This document shows positions 22,852-34,025 of a stretch of DNA of 64,000 nt, one piece after another; positions within the stretch are counted from its first letter, which is position 1; each line of letters opens with the position of its first letter. The notes beneath the pieces are model-generated. The model was not told the origin of the DNA, did not search any database, and saw nothing but the letters and a program-made list of their open reading frames with translations. A program made the position numbers and the translations under genes. The stretch lies in NCBI RefSeq assembly GCF_050003625.1, contig NC_134398.1:197973700-198037699 (forward strand), given 5' to 3'. The stretch is from Haematobia irritans. Its lineage: Eukaryota > Arthropoda > Insecta > Diptera > Muscidae.

Positions 22852-24389
22852 CACTTTTATTCTCATATTAATCATCCCACGGTTTTCACATTACATAGTG
22901 ATAGTGATTTATATGAAATCATTTCCACAACTAATCCACCAATAAAATATATTTTATAAAAATAACCATAAATTTTAACCTTAAATACAACAAAGAAAAA
23001 AAATTTTTATGACCTTGCAAAGTGAGCAACATTGCGAATATCAAAAGGAAACAAGAGGCTACATATTCTCTGTTCAAAAGGCCGTTTAAAGCCAAATAAA
23101 CAGCTAAGCTATGGAACACAAGTCATGAGGGGAATTCACCTGTGCCCAATGTTTGGCGGCATAAAATCAAACCAGGAATGTGAAAACATCGAATATTGAA
23201 CATTGAACAATAACAACAGAGTAGCGATGGAAAGAGAAAAAGAGTGAAAAACAAACCGAAACACGAATATAAAATTCAGGAACATACAAACCTTCAAAAT
23301 GCGAAAAACGATGAAAATATCATGGTCTATTGCCATTAAATACACCATTTGAGGCAATCAAAAACAAAGAGTAACCAAAAGTGAAATGGCCAAAGCAACG
23401 CCATCAGAAAAAAAATACCCAAATATCCTGAAGGGGAGTTCCTACGTTTGTAACTTTCTAACTGTGGCCAATAAAAACACCCACAAAAAATTTGAAATAT
23501 AAAACTAAAGCGAAACATATAGAGGAAAGCTATAGAAATGAAAGGAGTCGAAATTGTGATGGATATGATGTTAGAAAATATATTTTAGAAACTTAAAAAA
23601 ATATTTAAGCTATTTTGTTTCTTAAGCTCTCTTCACACACAGCCAGTGGATGGGAAATATTGTTTGCAAACATATATTATTGGTCGAGGTGAAATGCTGA
23701 GCCGATTGTCTGTCCGTCTCTTGAAATCCCGAACTAAACAAGCTCCCGGTTTCAAACTTTGCACAAGAAGTGGTTATTGTGGCAGGACGGATGCAATTAG
23801 CAATACGTGTTGCGCTTTATATTTCGAGATTGGGAAACCCTAGTGTTGCAATTTCCCAACTTCATTTAATAAGGAAGGTTTTTGTAAAACACACCTAAAG
23901 AGAACAAAAATTGGTAAAATAAAAAGAAAACTTAGTTAAACTGTTCAAGAGGCTTTGCAGCATATACTGAATTTTACCGTATACATTTTTTTGTTTAGTT
24001 TTCTTGCTTTCGTGTCGTTAACATTGAAAATTTAATCAGCTGGCAAAAAAAATTGGGGCATTAGAAGGTTAATTCTAGGACCACTAAAATAAAAATTAGT
24101 ATACAGATCTTATTCATAAAATTTAGTCTCAGCATACATTCAATATTACATGAACATTTGTCCACAATGCACTTCTAAACACATGATAACCTGTTTGGTT
24201 TTTTTTTTCGGAAAAAGAGGATATGTCACAGCCGCAGCAGGACAACCCAGGACACTCAATTCTGTGTGATAAAAATCATTTGTTTGCCAGTTGTCTGCCA
24301 ACAAATAAGGAAAACCAAAGGCCGAAGACAGTTTATAACGCATCGCAATACCCCATAAAATACATATATTGTGGGTCATGGTTAATCTC
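22852..24389. other. Non-coding stretch with a worn family A tail
   Basis: No gene recognised. At 23695-23830 there is a diverged minus-strand A tail (TCTGTCCGTCTCTTGAAATC, AACTAAACAAGCTCCCGG, TTTGCACAAGAAGTGGTTAT). Position 24132 carries the short block shared with 11379. Frames on the minus strand between 22931 and 23518 are F/L-rich translations of AT-rich DNA and show no domain. Confidence 0.45.
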
Positions 24390-24968
24390 TGAGTCAATCT
24401 AGTGATGTCCGTCCGTCAGTCTGTTCAAAGTGCGAACTAAATAATCAATCGACTTGAAACTTGCACAAAACGTTGTAATTGATGTAGGTCGAACGGTATT
24501 GCAAATTGGCCATATCGGAACTCTTTAAGGAAAAACTCCCATATAAACCATCTCCCACGATTTGGTTCGCGGGACTTCTTAGAGGAGGAAATTTCATCCG
24601 ATCCTGTTAAATTTTTTATGGGGTGTTAGGCAGCCCAAATTGGTCCATATTGATCCATAATCGATCCTCAGATTTTGCTTGCGGATCGTCTTGGATGAGT
24701 AAATTTCATTTGATCCCGTTAAAATTTGTCACGTGGTGTTAATATATTACCTCTACCCACCATACAAAAATTGGTCCATATCGATCCATAACTATATATA
24801 GTTTCCACATAAACCGATCCCCAGATTTGATCTCCAGAAGTACTTGGAAATGAAAATTTCTTCCGATCTCGTTAATATTTAGTACTCGATGTCATTAACC
24901 ATCATGCTAAAATTAGTTCATATCGGTAAATAAATACATATAGCCGCATATAAACCATCCCAGTTTTT
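24390..24968 (-). mobile_element. Diverged family A fragment
   Basis: Minus strand: tail landmarks (TGTCCGTCCGTCAGTCTGTT at 24406) followed by three to four diverged 153-bp units with CCCATATAAACC, GATTTGGTTCGCGGGAC, TTGGTCCATATTGATCC and CCCCAGATTTGATCTCC. It has no hairpin and no head. Divergence places it among the oldest A copies in the window. Confidence 0.75.
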
Positions 24969-25009
24969 ACAGTTTTTAAAAAGCAAAAATAGTAAAAAAT
25001 TTTACCACA

Positions 25010-26470
25010 TTAACATTTGCTAAATTGTTGGAAAATGATGCACCCTCTACGTTGGCTGCCAATTTCATGTAAATTTAAGTTCTTTACTAAAAAGAAGTCT
25101 GGCAGAAACCTGTGCAAAAATCATAAAATTATGTACCGAGTTCCCATTTACGGACAACCCTCTACTTTCAATTTAATAAAAAAAAACGGACCAAAAGGAA
25201 CCCTCCCCCCACCTTCGCTCCACTTCGACCTGATATCGGACTATCACGTACCCTATATTAATTTCGCAACTACTCAAAGGTCCCTATAGATTCTATCGAA
25301 GTAAATCGACAAAGTTTATTTCAATTTTCCCCGTCCCCAACCAGATATCGAAAAATCATTTGTTTTAAAGGGACGTCACTTTCCCCGATACAATATCGAC
25401 AAACACCATAGTGAATAGCACCCCTAACCTTCCCTGAAAATTCTTGAAACTTTCCTTCAAGTGTGGGGCAAGGAAGGTTGACTCTTCGTTCATAACTTTC
25501 CCCCCACTGCCTTTGTAAATTTCAAGAAAACTTAAGAACCGACTAAATATCGAAAAGTGATGTAGCGTATCTTTTGTAAACGTCCCAGAAAATGTCAAGC
25601 AAATTATAAGCCTAAAGGGCGGCCTCTCTTCCGTCCAAATATCATAAAATCAGGTATCAACCATTAATATCGTAACCTCTCCCCAGTCCTCTGTAAATTT
25701 CAAGTAACTCGGTAATAGTTTAATTGTTTCTCTGTATGTACTTAAGAGAAGCGGATGTCTCCATGTCTTCTTTAATTTTTATTAAAAAATCGAGAATCTG
25801 ATATATTTCATAACCCATTTTTTCCGTAAAATTTCAGTCGGGGGAGTTTTGCTTTGTTTGTACTTTCAAACAAAAAATCGGGCAAAGGGGTGGTCCCCTC
25901 CCCGACCAAATATCGAAAAATAATGTAGAGGATTTTTGTCTAGATGCCAACCCTAACATTCAATAAAACTTCAAGCAAATCGCATAATTTTGTTCCATGT
26001 TTCAAAAAGTAGGGCAAGGGGGAGGTCCTCCTCCCCATCCACATATGAAATCATCGGGTACCACATATTAATTCCATAACCACACCACATGTTCTCTCTT
26101 AATCTCAGATAATTTAGAGAATTTTAGTTTTTTCACTGTACTTAAAAAAAAAGTCGAACAAACGGGAGGCCCCCCTCCGCCACCAAATATCGAAATAAAC
26201 AGTAGCGGATCTTTCTCTAGATGCCAACCCCAATCTTCAATGAAAATTTCAAGCAAATCGGTCATCTTTGGTCCAATTTTCAAAAAGTCCGACGAAGGGG
26301 AGGTCCCCCTCAGCGAGCAGGTGTCAAAAAATTAGGTACCCTATTTTCACCACATGAACGCCCCCTACGATCTCTGAAAGTTTCAAGAAAATCGGTTCAG
26401 CCGTTTCGGAGCCAACTCGGAACATACAAACAAACAAACAAACAAACAAACAAATAAACAAACATAGATT
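25010..26470 (+). repeat. Family C minisatellite element ending in (CAAA)n
   Basis: A third repeat family. Landmarks GGTCCCCTCC-type at 25892, 26024, 26168 and 26302 give a loose period of 132-144 bp; CCAAATATCGAAA and TTTCAAGCAAATCGG recur once per unit. It ends with AAAATCGGTTCAGCCGTTTC and the CAAA microsatellite (26425-26462). No terminal hairpin or ACAAGTA head is seen. The motif AATTTCAAGCAAATCGG resembles AAATTTCAACCGGATCGG in family A and AAATTTCAACTAAATCGG in B. Confidence 0.7.
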
Positions 26471-26574
26471 GAATTATATACATAGAAGATTGTACAAGTA
26501 TACGTATATTTAAATCTAAACCGATTTGGACAATTTTTTGTTAAATTTTCTATTTACAAAATTATTTATTTTAA

Positions 26575-27740
26575 AAATTTTTATTTCTATAGAAAATGTT
26601 ATCAAAATTCTATGTCTGCAGAAAATTTTGTAAAAATTTTATTTCTGCGAAAATTTTGTAAAAATTTTATTTTTATAGAAGATTTTGTCAAAATTTTATT
26701 TCAATTTTATGTATGTAGAAAATTTTGTTAAGACATTATGTCTGCAGAAAATATTGTCAACATTTTATGTCTGCAGAAAATTTTGTAAAAATTTTATTTC
26801 TATAGAAAATTTTGTCAACATTTTATTTCTATACAAAATTTTGTCAAAATTTTATTTCTATGCAAAATTTTGTCAAATTTTTATGTCTACAGAAAATTTG
26901 TTAACATTTTATTTCTATAGAAAATTTTGTCAAAATTTTATTTCTATAGAAAATTTTGTCAAAATTTTATTTCTATAAAAAATTTTGTCAAAATTTTATT
27001 TCTACAGAAAATTTGTCAAAATTTTATTTTTATAGAAAATGTTGTCAAAATTTTATTTCTATAGAAAATTTGTCAATATTTTATTTCTATAGAATTTTTT
27101 TTCAAAATTTTATTTTATTCAAAATTCAACATTTTATTTTATTTCTATAGAAACTTTTGTCAACATTTTATTTCTCTAGCAAATTTTGCGAACATTTTAT
27201 TTTTATTTCTATAAAAAATTTTGTCAAAATTTTATTTCTATAGAAAATTTAGTCCACATTTTATATCTGCAGAATAATTTTTAAAAAATTTATTTTTATA
27301 GAAAATTTCGTCTAAACTTTATTTCCATGGAAGATTTTGTCATAATTTTATTCTATAGAAAATTTTGTTTAAACTTTATTTCTATAGAAAATTTTGTCAA
27401 AATTTTATTTCTATTGAAAAATTTGTCAACATTTTATTTCTATGGAAAATTTTGTCAAAATTTTATTTCCAAAGAAGATTTTGTCAAAATTTTTTTTTCA
27501 TAGAAGATTTTGTTTAGATTTTATTTCTATAGAAAATTTTGTCAAAATTTTATTTCCATTTGGTCATAATTTTATTTCTATAGAAAAATTTTTCAAAATG
27601 TTATTTCTACAGAAAATTTTCTCGAAATTAAAGGAAGATATGTGGCCAATAGGGAGCTTTGGTGGTGCAACGGTTAGCATGCATACAAAGAGTCATGGGT
27701 TCTGCAGAAAATTTTGCTAAAATTTTATTTCTATTGAAAA
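26575..27740 (+). repeat. Diverged 29-bp array
   Basis: About 1.2 kb of 29-bp units with frequent TCTGCAG and TTTTTATAG variants, interrupted near 27627-27705 by a tRNA-like SINE head. No exit block or A head was found at either side. The long S/F/Y/K/N frames in this stretch arise because three 29-bp units make 87 bp, so each frame cycles through FYFYRKFCQN and ISIENFVKIL. Confidence 0.85.
27627..27705 (+). repeat. SINE head with shortened anticodon arm, truncated
   Basis: AGGAAGATATGTGGCCAATA, then GGTGGTGCAACGGTTAGCA (A box TGGTGCAACGG) and GTCATGGGTTCTGCAG. The CCCGCCTTGCATGC segment of the ordinary head is missing. It returns to 29-bp satellite before a complete B box. The same 70-base block occurs at 28745. 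Confidence 0.65.
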
Positions 27741-27825
27741 ATTTTCTCAAAATTGGTTCAAACACATACAAAATTGCATAGATCTTAATGAGGAATATTT
27801 TTGTAAAAATATTAAAGCAGCCAGT

Positions 27826-28158
27826 ATTGGATGTTGTGCAATGGTTAGCATGCCCGCCTTGCATACACAAGGTCGTGGGTTCGATTCCTGCTTCGACGAA
27901 CACCAAAAACTTTTTCAGCGGTGGATTATCCCACCTCAGTAATGCTGGTAACATTTCTGAGTGTTTCAAAGCTTCTTCAAGTGGTTTCACTGTAATATGG
28001 AACGCTGTTCGGACTCGGCTATAAAAAGGAGGTCCCTTGTCATTGAGCTTAACATGGAATCGGGTGGCACTCAGTGATAAGAGGGAAGTTCACCAATGTG
28101 GTATCACAATGGACTGAATAGTCAAAGTGATCCTTATACATCGGGCTGTCACCTAACC
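27826..28158 (+). mobile_element. tRNA-derived SINE
   Basis: A box TTGTGCAATGG and B box GGGTTCGATTCC at about 27877, so an internal pol III promoter is recognisable. The body has CAGCGGTGGATTATCCCACC, CGGACTCGGCTATAAAAAGG and GGAATCGGGTGGCACTC. The LINE-like tail is TGTGGTATCACAATGGACTG and GGGCTGTCACCTAACC. The first dozen bases of the head are altered, so 5' truncation is possible. I see no clear target duplication. Confidence 0.85.
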
Positions 28159-28744
28159 ATTGGATGTAGTCTCCATATCAAAAATTAAACATTGACTACA
28201 TACTGATTTATGTTAGAAAGCTTTCCATAGAAATCAGTTAAACTTGTCAACAAATAATGGTTTTATTTTCAAATTCATTAAAAAAACGACCTCATAAAAA
28301 TATAGACACACAAAAATAGGGTTATCCCTTTGTAGCCTCGCATAACCACCGACATCACAATTGGCGTTGGCGTTATCATATTGTGGCTGGAAAAAATATA
28401 AGAATGTGTTAAAAACCCATAAAGCATTTTGCAAAAAAAAAAAACCAACCATATGACCCACTACGCACTGGCCAGATGCTCGTATAGATATTGCACTAAC
28501 AGCAAAATAGTCCACAAAATTTATCCCACCAAACCAGTGAACTTATCCCGAAGTAGATTTTATTTTTATCTGTTATTCACTTAATTTTGTTACCTGTATT
28601 CACTTTGCATAACAGCCAAAAGAACAGTGTTTCGCATTGACGATTGAATTAAATTCGCCCATTAGGAGGAAGTGTTGCTGTTTTATGAAAGAGTTCGTAG
28701 AAAAGTGCAGTTTTTTGATGAATAATTGAATGTTTTTCTTTTTC
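28159..28744. other. Non-coding stretch
   Basis: No gene or known repeat recognised. The minus-strand frame at 28234-28515 has no domain and ends in AT-rich low-complexity sequence. Confidence 0.4.
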
Positions 28745-28865
28745 AAAAAAAAGGAAGATATGTGGCCAATAGGGAACTACGGTGGTGCAACGGTTAGCAT
28801 GCATACAAAGGGTCATGGGTGCAATCCCAATTACGACCGAACACCATTGTGGCACCACCTATGGA
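28745..28865 (+). repeat. SINE head with shortened anticodon arm
   Basis: AAGGAAGATATGTGGCCAAT, A box TGGTGCAACGG, then GTCATGGGTGCAATCCCAA where the B box is degraded. Fourteen bases of the anticodon arm are missing as in the copy at 27627, so both come from one deleted subfamily. No SINE body or tail follows. Confidence 0.65.
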
Positions 28866-29737
28866 ATAATAATAATTATAATATTAGCCTCAGTAACGTA
28901 GTCTTTGAGCACTGTACATCCTATGGTCCATGGTCTTTCCTATTCCTTTCCTGCTTTTAAACACAATCGCTTTGGCATTGGTAACAATGTTTATTGTTTT
29001 TTATAACCATTTGATGTTTTATTGAATATTTCCCCTTATTGAATATTTCCCCTTTTTCGCCTGTGTTTGCTTTCAGCCAACCTGAACAATGTTTAACACA
29101 CAATGAAGCCAAACCAAAGGAATCAAAAAGGAAAAAAGGCAACCTGGCTATTGTTTTGTTTTTTTTTTTTTTCGAGCGCCACAGCCATAAACAATAAATG
29201 CCAGAGAAAATTTCAGTTATGTTTAATAACTTCCAGTAAATGTTATGGATAAATTTTTATTTTATTTTATTTATCTATTTAAATTTCTGCCAACGTTTAT
29301 GTTTTTTTCCTTCCCGGTCAATTAATAAATAAATTTTCCCCACATCATGATAGTTCACACCATGATCCACGATTTAGTCTACAGAGAGCAACGTTTGGAA
29401 AAACAAAACTGGCAACTACCTATCCGCTCCCCCTTTCGAAACGCGATAACATTTTCTGCCAATGGGATAATGGCGGTGTTTTGTTTGGCCATTGTATCCA
29501 GCTGCCAGGTACGTGCCCAGGCATTATGTAGGAGCGATAAATGTTAAATGCCATCCATATTGTTTATGGCCATGACCGGATGGTGGGGGTAAGGTGGAGT
29601 AAGAAAAACATCTGTGTTTTTAAACCATGAAAAGTGAAAAATGTGGAATGAATGCAAAGTTAAACTTAAACGGTGTTATTGATTTTCCATTTAAGATTCG
29701 AAAATAGAGTTATTTTAAAGGGATTTTTATTTTTATA
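28866..29737. other. Non-coding stretch, no gene recognised
   Basis: Contains a poly-T run at 29157-29172. An open frame of 66 codons at 29347-29547 has a hydrophobic middle (IMAVFCLAIVSS) but no recognisable family, and I treat it as chance. GC content is slightly higher at 29380-29600 than in the surroundings. Confidence 0.4.
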
Positions 29738-29739
29738 TA

Positions 29740-30201
29740 CACTAATAGAAAATATTACGTTCCATAATCGTGAACGGACGGTGACAAAATGAAACGGAAA
29801 CGTTGACAAAAAATCGAAACGGAATGTTCACAATTACATCCACGGGTGTTCACGATTTCATGAACGGCATTCGTTTTTCTTTGGTCATGAAAAGTCTTAA
29901 AATAATCGTTAGACGTTATAATGGCAACTCCCTCGGAGGTCCAATGTGCGAAGGCGACTATTAACGCGTATGGTGCAGAAAACACAGGTTAGAGTCACGC
30001 TAGTGGAAATATATATATTTTTTTGTTTATAACGTTTCAGATCATGAACGGTGGTTGTTGTTTTGACAACGCATGGTGTCAATTTATCGTTGTCAGATTG
30101 ACACCGCCTGTTCAAAGGTTGACACCACTTGTGTGTTGATTCACTTTGATGAACCAATCGTTTTGAAATGAGCACGCCGTGCATGATTTTTTCTATGAGT
30201 G
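29740..30201. mobile_element. TIR element F (462 bp), TA target
   Basis: Left end CACTAATAGAAAATATT and right end complement CACTCATAGAAAAAATC are inverted repeats with 14 of 17 matches, flanked by TA at 29738-29739 and 30202-30203. Inside, GTGAACGG or ATGAACGG occurs near both ends (29772, 29850, 30045), as subterminal motifs often do, and TTGACACC occurs twice near 30097-30125. There is no transposase frame. I see one copy in the window. Confidence 0.75.
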
Positions 30202-30252
30202 TACCTTTAGCTAAAATAGTACATCATGCCCTTCCAAGATTCGAAATTTAAA

Positions 30253-30505
30253 ATAAGTAAGGAAAGTCTAAAGTCAGGCGGGGCCGACTATGTTTTACCC
30301 TGCACCACTTTGTAGAACCACATTTTCGATACCATATCAAATCCATCCAATGTGTTGGGTGCTACATATAAAAGTTTATGTTCCCATATACATATATTTA
30401 AATCTGACCCGATCTGAACAAAATTTATTAGAGTTCAGCAAAATTTATTGAATTTAACTTTAAATCGGCTAATGCCCTGGGATGGAACACAATGTTAGTA
30501 AAAAA
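30253..30505 (+). mobile_element. Family B head only, joined to an A element
   Basis: AAGTAAGGAAAGTCTAAAGT, TTTTACCCTGCACCACTTTG and the unique 5' region to GGAACACAATGTTAGTAAAA. The B sequence stops in the A-run and family A starts immediately (30506). The remainder of this B copy is not found to the right; instead another B head follows at 31749. Confidence 0.85.
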
Positions 30506-31748
30506 ACAAGTATATACGGCCGTAAGTTCGGACAGGCCGAATCTTATGTACCCTCCACCATGGATTGCGTAGAAACTTCTACGAAAGACTGTCATCCACA
30601 AATTTCAACTCACATGGTTGTTAAATATCATATGCTACCACCACGTACCAAATTTCAACCAGATTGGATGAATTTTGCTTCTCCAAAAGGCACCGGAGGT
30701 CAAATCTGGGGATCGGTTTATATGGGAGCTATATATTATTATGGACTGATAGCAACCAATTCCTGCATGGTTGCTGGATACCCTATACTAACATCACGTA
30801 CCAAATTTCAACCGAATGGGAAGAATTTTGCTCTTCCAAGGTGCTCCGGAGGTCAAATCTGGGGATCGGTTTATATGGGGTCTATATATAATTATGGACC
30901 GATATCGACCCATTTTTGCATGGGTGTTTGAGGCCATATATTAACATCACGTACCAAATTTCAACTGAATCAGATGAATTTTGGTCTTCTAAGAGGCTCC
31001 GGAGGTCAAATCTGGTGATCGGTTTATATGCGGGCTATATATAATTATGGACCGATATGGACCAATTTTTGCATGGTTGTTAGACACCATATACTAACAC
31101 CATGTACCAAATTTCAGCAGGATCGGATGAAATTTGCTAATCTTAGAGGCTCCGCAAGCCAAACCGGGGGATCGGTTTATATGGGGGTATATATAATTAT
31201 GGACCGATGTGAACCAATTTTTGCATGGTTGTTAGAGACCATATACTAAAACCATGTACCAAATTTCAGCCGGATCGGATGAAATTTGCTTCTCTTAGAG
31301 GCTCCGCAAGCCAAATCGGGGGATCGGTTAATATGGGGGCTATATATAATTATGGACCGATGTGAACCAATTTTTGCATGGTTGTTAGAGACCATATACT
31401 AACACCATATACCAAATTTCAGCCGGATCGGATGAAATTTGCTTCTCTTAGAGGCCTCGCAAGCAAAATTTGGGGGTCCGTTTATATGGGGGCTATACGT
31501 AAAAGTGGACCGATATGGCCCATTTGCAATACCATCCGACCTACATCAATAACAACTACTTGTGCCAAGTTTCAAGTCGATAGCTTGTTTCGTTCGGAAG
31601 TTAGCGTGATTTCAACTGACGGACGGACGGACGGACATGCTCAGATCGACTCAGAATTTCACCACGACCCAGAATAGAGCAATATTTCGATGTGTTACAA
31701 ACGGAATGACAAAGTTAATATACCCCCCATCCTATGGTGGAGGGTATA
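30506..31748 (+). mobile_element. Family A copy without the 29-bp module
   Basis: Head ACAAGTATATACGGCCGTAAG, a jump from ACTGTCATCCACAA (about 30603) directly into a minisatellite unit, then landmarks at 30721, 30874, 31027, 31180, 31332 and 31485 (spacings 153, 153, 153, 152, 153). The single 152 is explained by a lost C in TATGGGGGTATATA. The GGACGG run, tail block (shortened: TATATACTTTATGGGGTC is missing) and hairpin CCCCCCATCCTATGGTGGAG follow. A clean example that the 29-bp satellite is dispensable. Confidence 0.9.
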
Positions 31749-33850
31749 ACAAGTAAGGAAAGTCTAAAGTCGGGCGGGGCCGACTATATTATACCCGGCA
31801 CCACTTTGTAAATCCACATTTTCGATAGTATATCAAATTCGTCAAATGTGTTTTGGTGCTATATGTAAAGGTTTTTGTCCCAAATACATACATTTAAATC
31901 TGACTCAATCTGAACAAAATTTATAATCTATACTTAAAAAGACTTAAAATTTAAGTCGGCTAATGCCCTGGAATGGCACAATATGTTAGTAAAAACAAGT
32001 ATATGCGGCCGTAAGTTCGGCCAGACCGAATCTTATGTACCCTCCACCATCGATTGGATAGAAACTTGTGCTAAAGACTGTCATCCACAATGGAATTACT
32101 TGGGTTGCGTTAACACTTGCCGATGGCAAGGTATCTTAAAACTTCTTTACACCGTCTTCTCAATTGTAAGTTAGTCTTTACGGGGTATATATTAAACAAA
32201 AACGGCCGATGAAATACGCATGTGACAACATTTTCTATAGAAATAACATTTTGACAAAATTTTCTATAGAAATAAAATTTTGACAAAAATTTCTATACCA
32301 ATAAAATTTTGACAAAATTTTCTGTAGAAATAAAATCTTGACAAAATTTTGTACAGTAATAAAATGTTGACAAAATTTTCTATAGAAATAAAATCTTGAC
32401 AAAATTTTGTATAGTACTAAAATGTTGACAAAATTTTCTATAGTAATAAAATTTTGACAAAATTTTTTATAGAAATAATATTTAGATTATTTTTGGGAAT
32501 CGGTTATATATGTTATAACTATAGACCGATATGGATCAATTTTGGCATGGTTGTTAGAGGCCATATACTAGCGCAATGTACCAAATTTCACCACGTATCA
32601 AATTTCAACCGGATCGGATGAATTTTACTCCTCCAAAAGCTCCAGAGGTCAAATCTAGGGATCGGTTTAAATAGGGGTTATATATATTTAAGACCGGTAT
32701 GGATCAATTTTTGCATGGTTGTTGGAGACCATATACTAACACCACGTACCAAATTTCAACCGGATCGGATGAAATATGCTACTCTTATAGGCTACGCAAG
32801 CCAAATCTGGGGGTCCGTTTATATGGGGGCTATACGTAAAAGTGGGCCGATATGGCCCATTTGCAATATCATCCGACCTACATCAATAACAACTACTTGT
32901 GCCAAGTTTCAAGTCGATAGCTTGTTTCGTTCGGAAGTTAGCGTTATTTCAACAGACGGACGGATGGACGGACTTGCTTAGATCGACTCAGAATTTCACC
33001 ACGACCCAGAATATATATACTTTATGGGGTCTTAGAGCAATATTTCGATGTGTTACAAACGGAATGACCCTCCATCCTATGGTGGAGGGTATAAAAATAA
33101 GGGAAACATTTTAATCTGAACCAATTTTGAGACAACTTCGCAAAAGTGCATTTATGATTTATCGGTCGATAGATATGTATTAGAAATAAAGGAAAATTTG
33201 CGTCACTTTTACAAGCTATCGCCTTGGCAGTGGCGATTTTATACGGAAAATAGGGGTATTTTGGTCATTTTTGCCCAAATCGGAAAGGCATATATATGGA
33301 AGCTATATAGAAATCTGAACCGATTTCAACCAAATTTGACATGCATAATTAGTATTTTAATTCTACTACCTGTGCGAAATTTCACGTAAATCGGACTACA
33401 ACTTTGAACTCTGTGGTCATATAAAGGAAAATCGGGCGAAAGATATATATGGGAGCTATATCTAAATCTGAACCGATTTCAATAAAATTTAGCACATTTG
33501 ACTATACTACTAATTGTACTTCTAGTGCAAAATATCAACCAAATTGGGCTAAAACTCTTGCTTCTTAATTAACACTTAACTACAGTACAGTGCTCAAGAA
33601 CAATTCTTCTTGTGCAAAATTTTAAGCAAATTAGGGTAATACTCTGGCTTCTGAAGCCATATAAGTCTATATTGGGCGAAAGATATATATGGGAGCTATA
33701 TCTAAATCAGACCCGATTTCTTCCAAAATTAATATTGTACTATTCTGAGCCAAAACACACACTTGTGCCAGAAGGAGACAAGATATACACAGGGTGTCTT
33801 TGACCAAAATGCTCAGGGTGGGCTCCTGAGTCGATCTAGCCATATCCCTC
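31749..33850 (+). mobile_element. Family B copy split by a nested A element
   Basis: B head at 31749-31994 (ACAAGTAAGGAAAGTCTAAAG, TATACCCGGCACCACTTTG) up to ATGTTAGTAAAA. After the A insert, B resumes at 33097 with AAGGGAAACATTTTAATCTG, matching the intact copy at 37452, and continues through diverged units (landmarks near 33296 and 33450) to about 33765. The last 75 bases (33775-33850: AGAAGGAGACAAGATATACA, GAGTCGATCTAGCCATATCC) are a B tail in the opposite orientation, so the 3' end has been rearranged. Confidence 0.85.
31995..33096 (+). mobile_element. Family A copy nested in B
   Basis: Starts ACAAGTATATGCGGCCGTAAG inside the B A-run and ends GGTGGAGGGTATAAAA. Modules: head, 5' region, 29-bp block in reverse orientation (32222-32485), about two minisatellite units, GACGGACGGATGGACGGAC, tail block and a shortened hairpin. 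I see no target-site duplication beyond the A-run. Module content differs from the copy at 30506, so the two are not a simple recent duplicate. Confidence 0.9.
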
Positions 33851-33880
33851 TGTCCATCTTAGTACATAAATTAGAACCCT

Positions 33881-34025
33881 CGTGACTCACGCGTGAGTCA
33901 CGTTGACGGCAACGGCGTACGTGTGCGTGAGTGTGATTACCATACCAAATATCGTGCGGGAGCGTGAGACACGAAAATAGTTTCTTCGTGAGTGTGCGTG
34001 AGTAACGAATTTCGGAAAAAGATAC
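33881..34025. repeat. ACTCACG/CGTGAGT palindromic block
   Basis: Begins with a perfect 22-base palindrome at 33881-33902: arm CGTGACTCACG followed by its exact complement arm. CGTGAGTGTGATTACC, GGGAGCGTGAGACACGAAAA and CGTGAGTGTGCGTGAGTAAC follow. The same sequence type makes up 61669-62222. Each arm contains TGACTCA, the consensus bZIP/AP-1 core; whether it is bound is unknown. Confidence 0.75.

Noticed and set aside
26685..27720. Open frames rich in FYFYRKFCQN and ISIENFVK
   Set aside because: They arise from 29-bp units read through; 87 bp makes 29 codons, giving the same peptide in all frames. They recur in every array and have no start or domain logic.
29347..29547. 66-codon frame with a hydrophobic segment as a small secreted or membrane protein
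   Set aside because: No cleavage-site or family support, and frames of this length are expected by chance.
30506..31677. Repeat protein genes (MGAIYNYGP type) in A copies
   Set aside because: Frame continuity follows from the 153-bp unit length; copies differ in frame and have stops and indels in most loci of this window.
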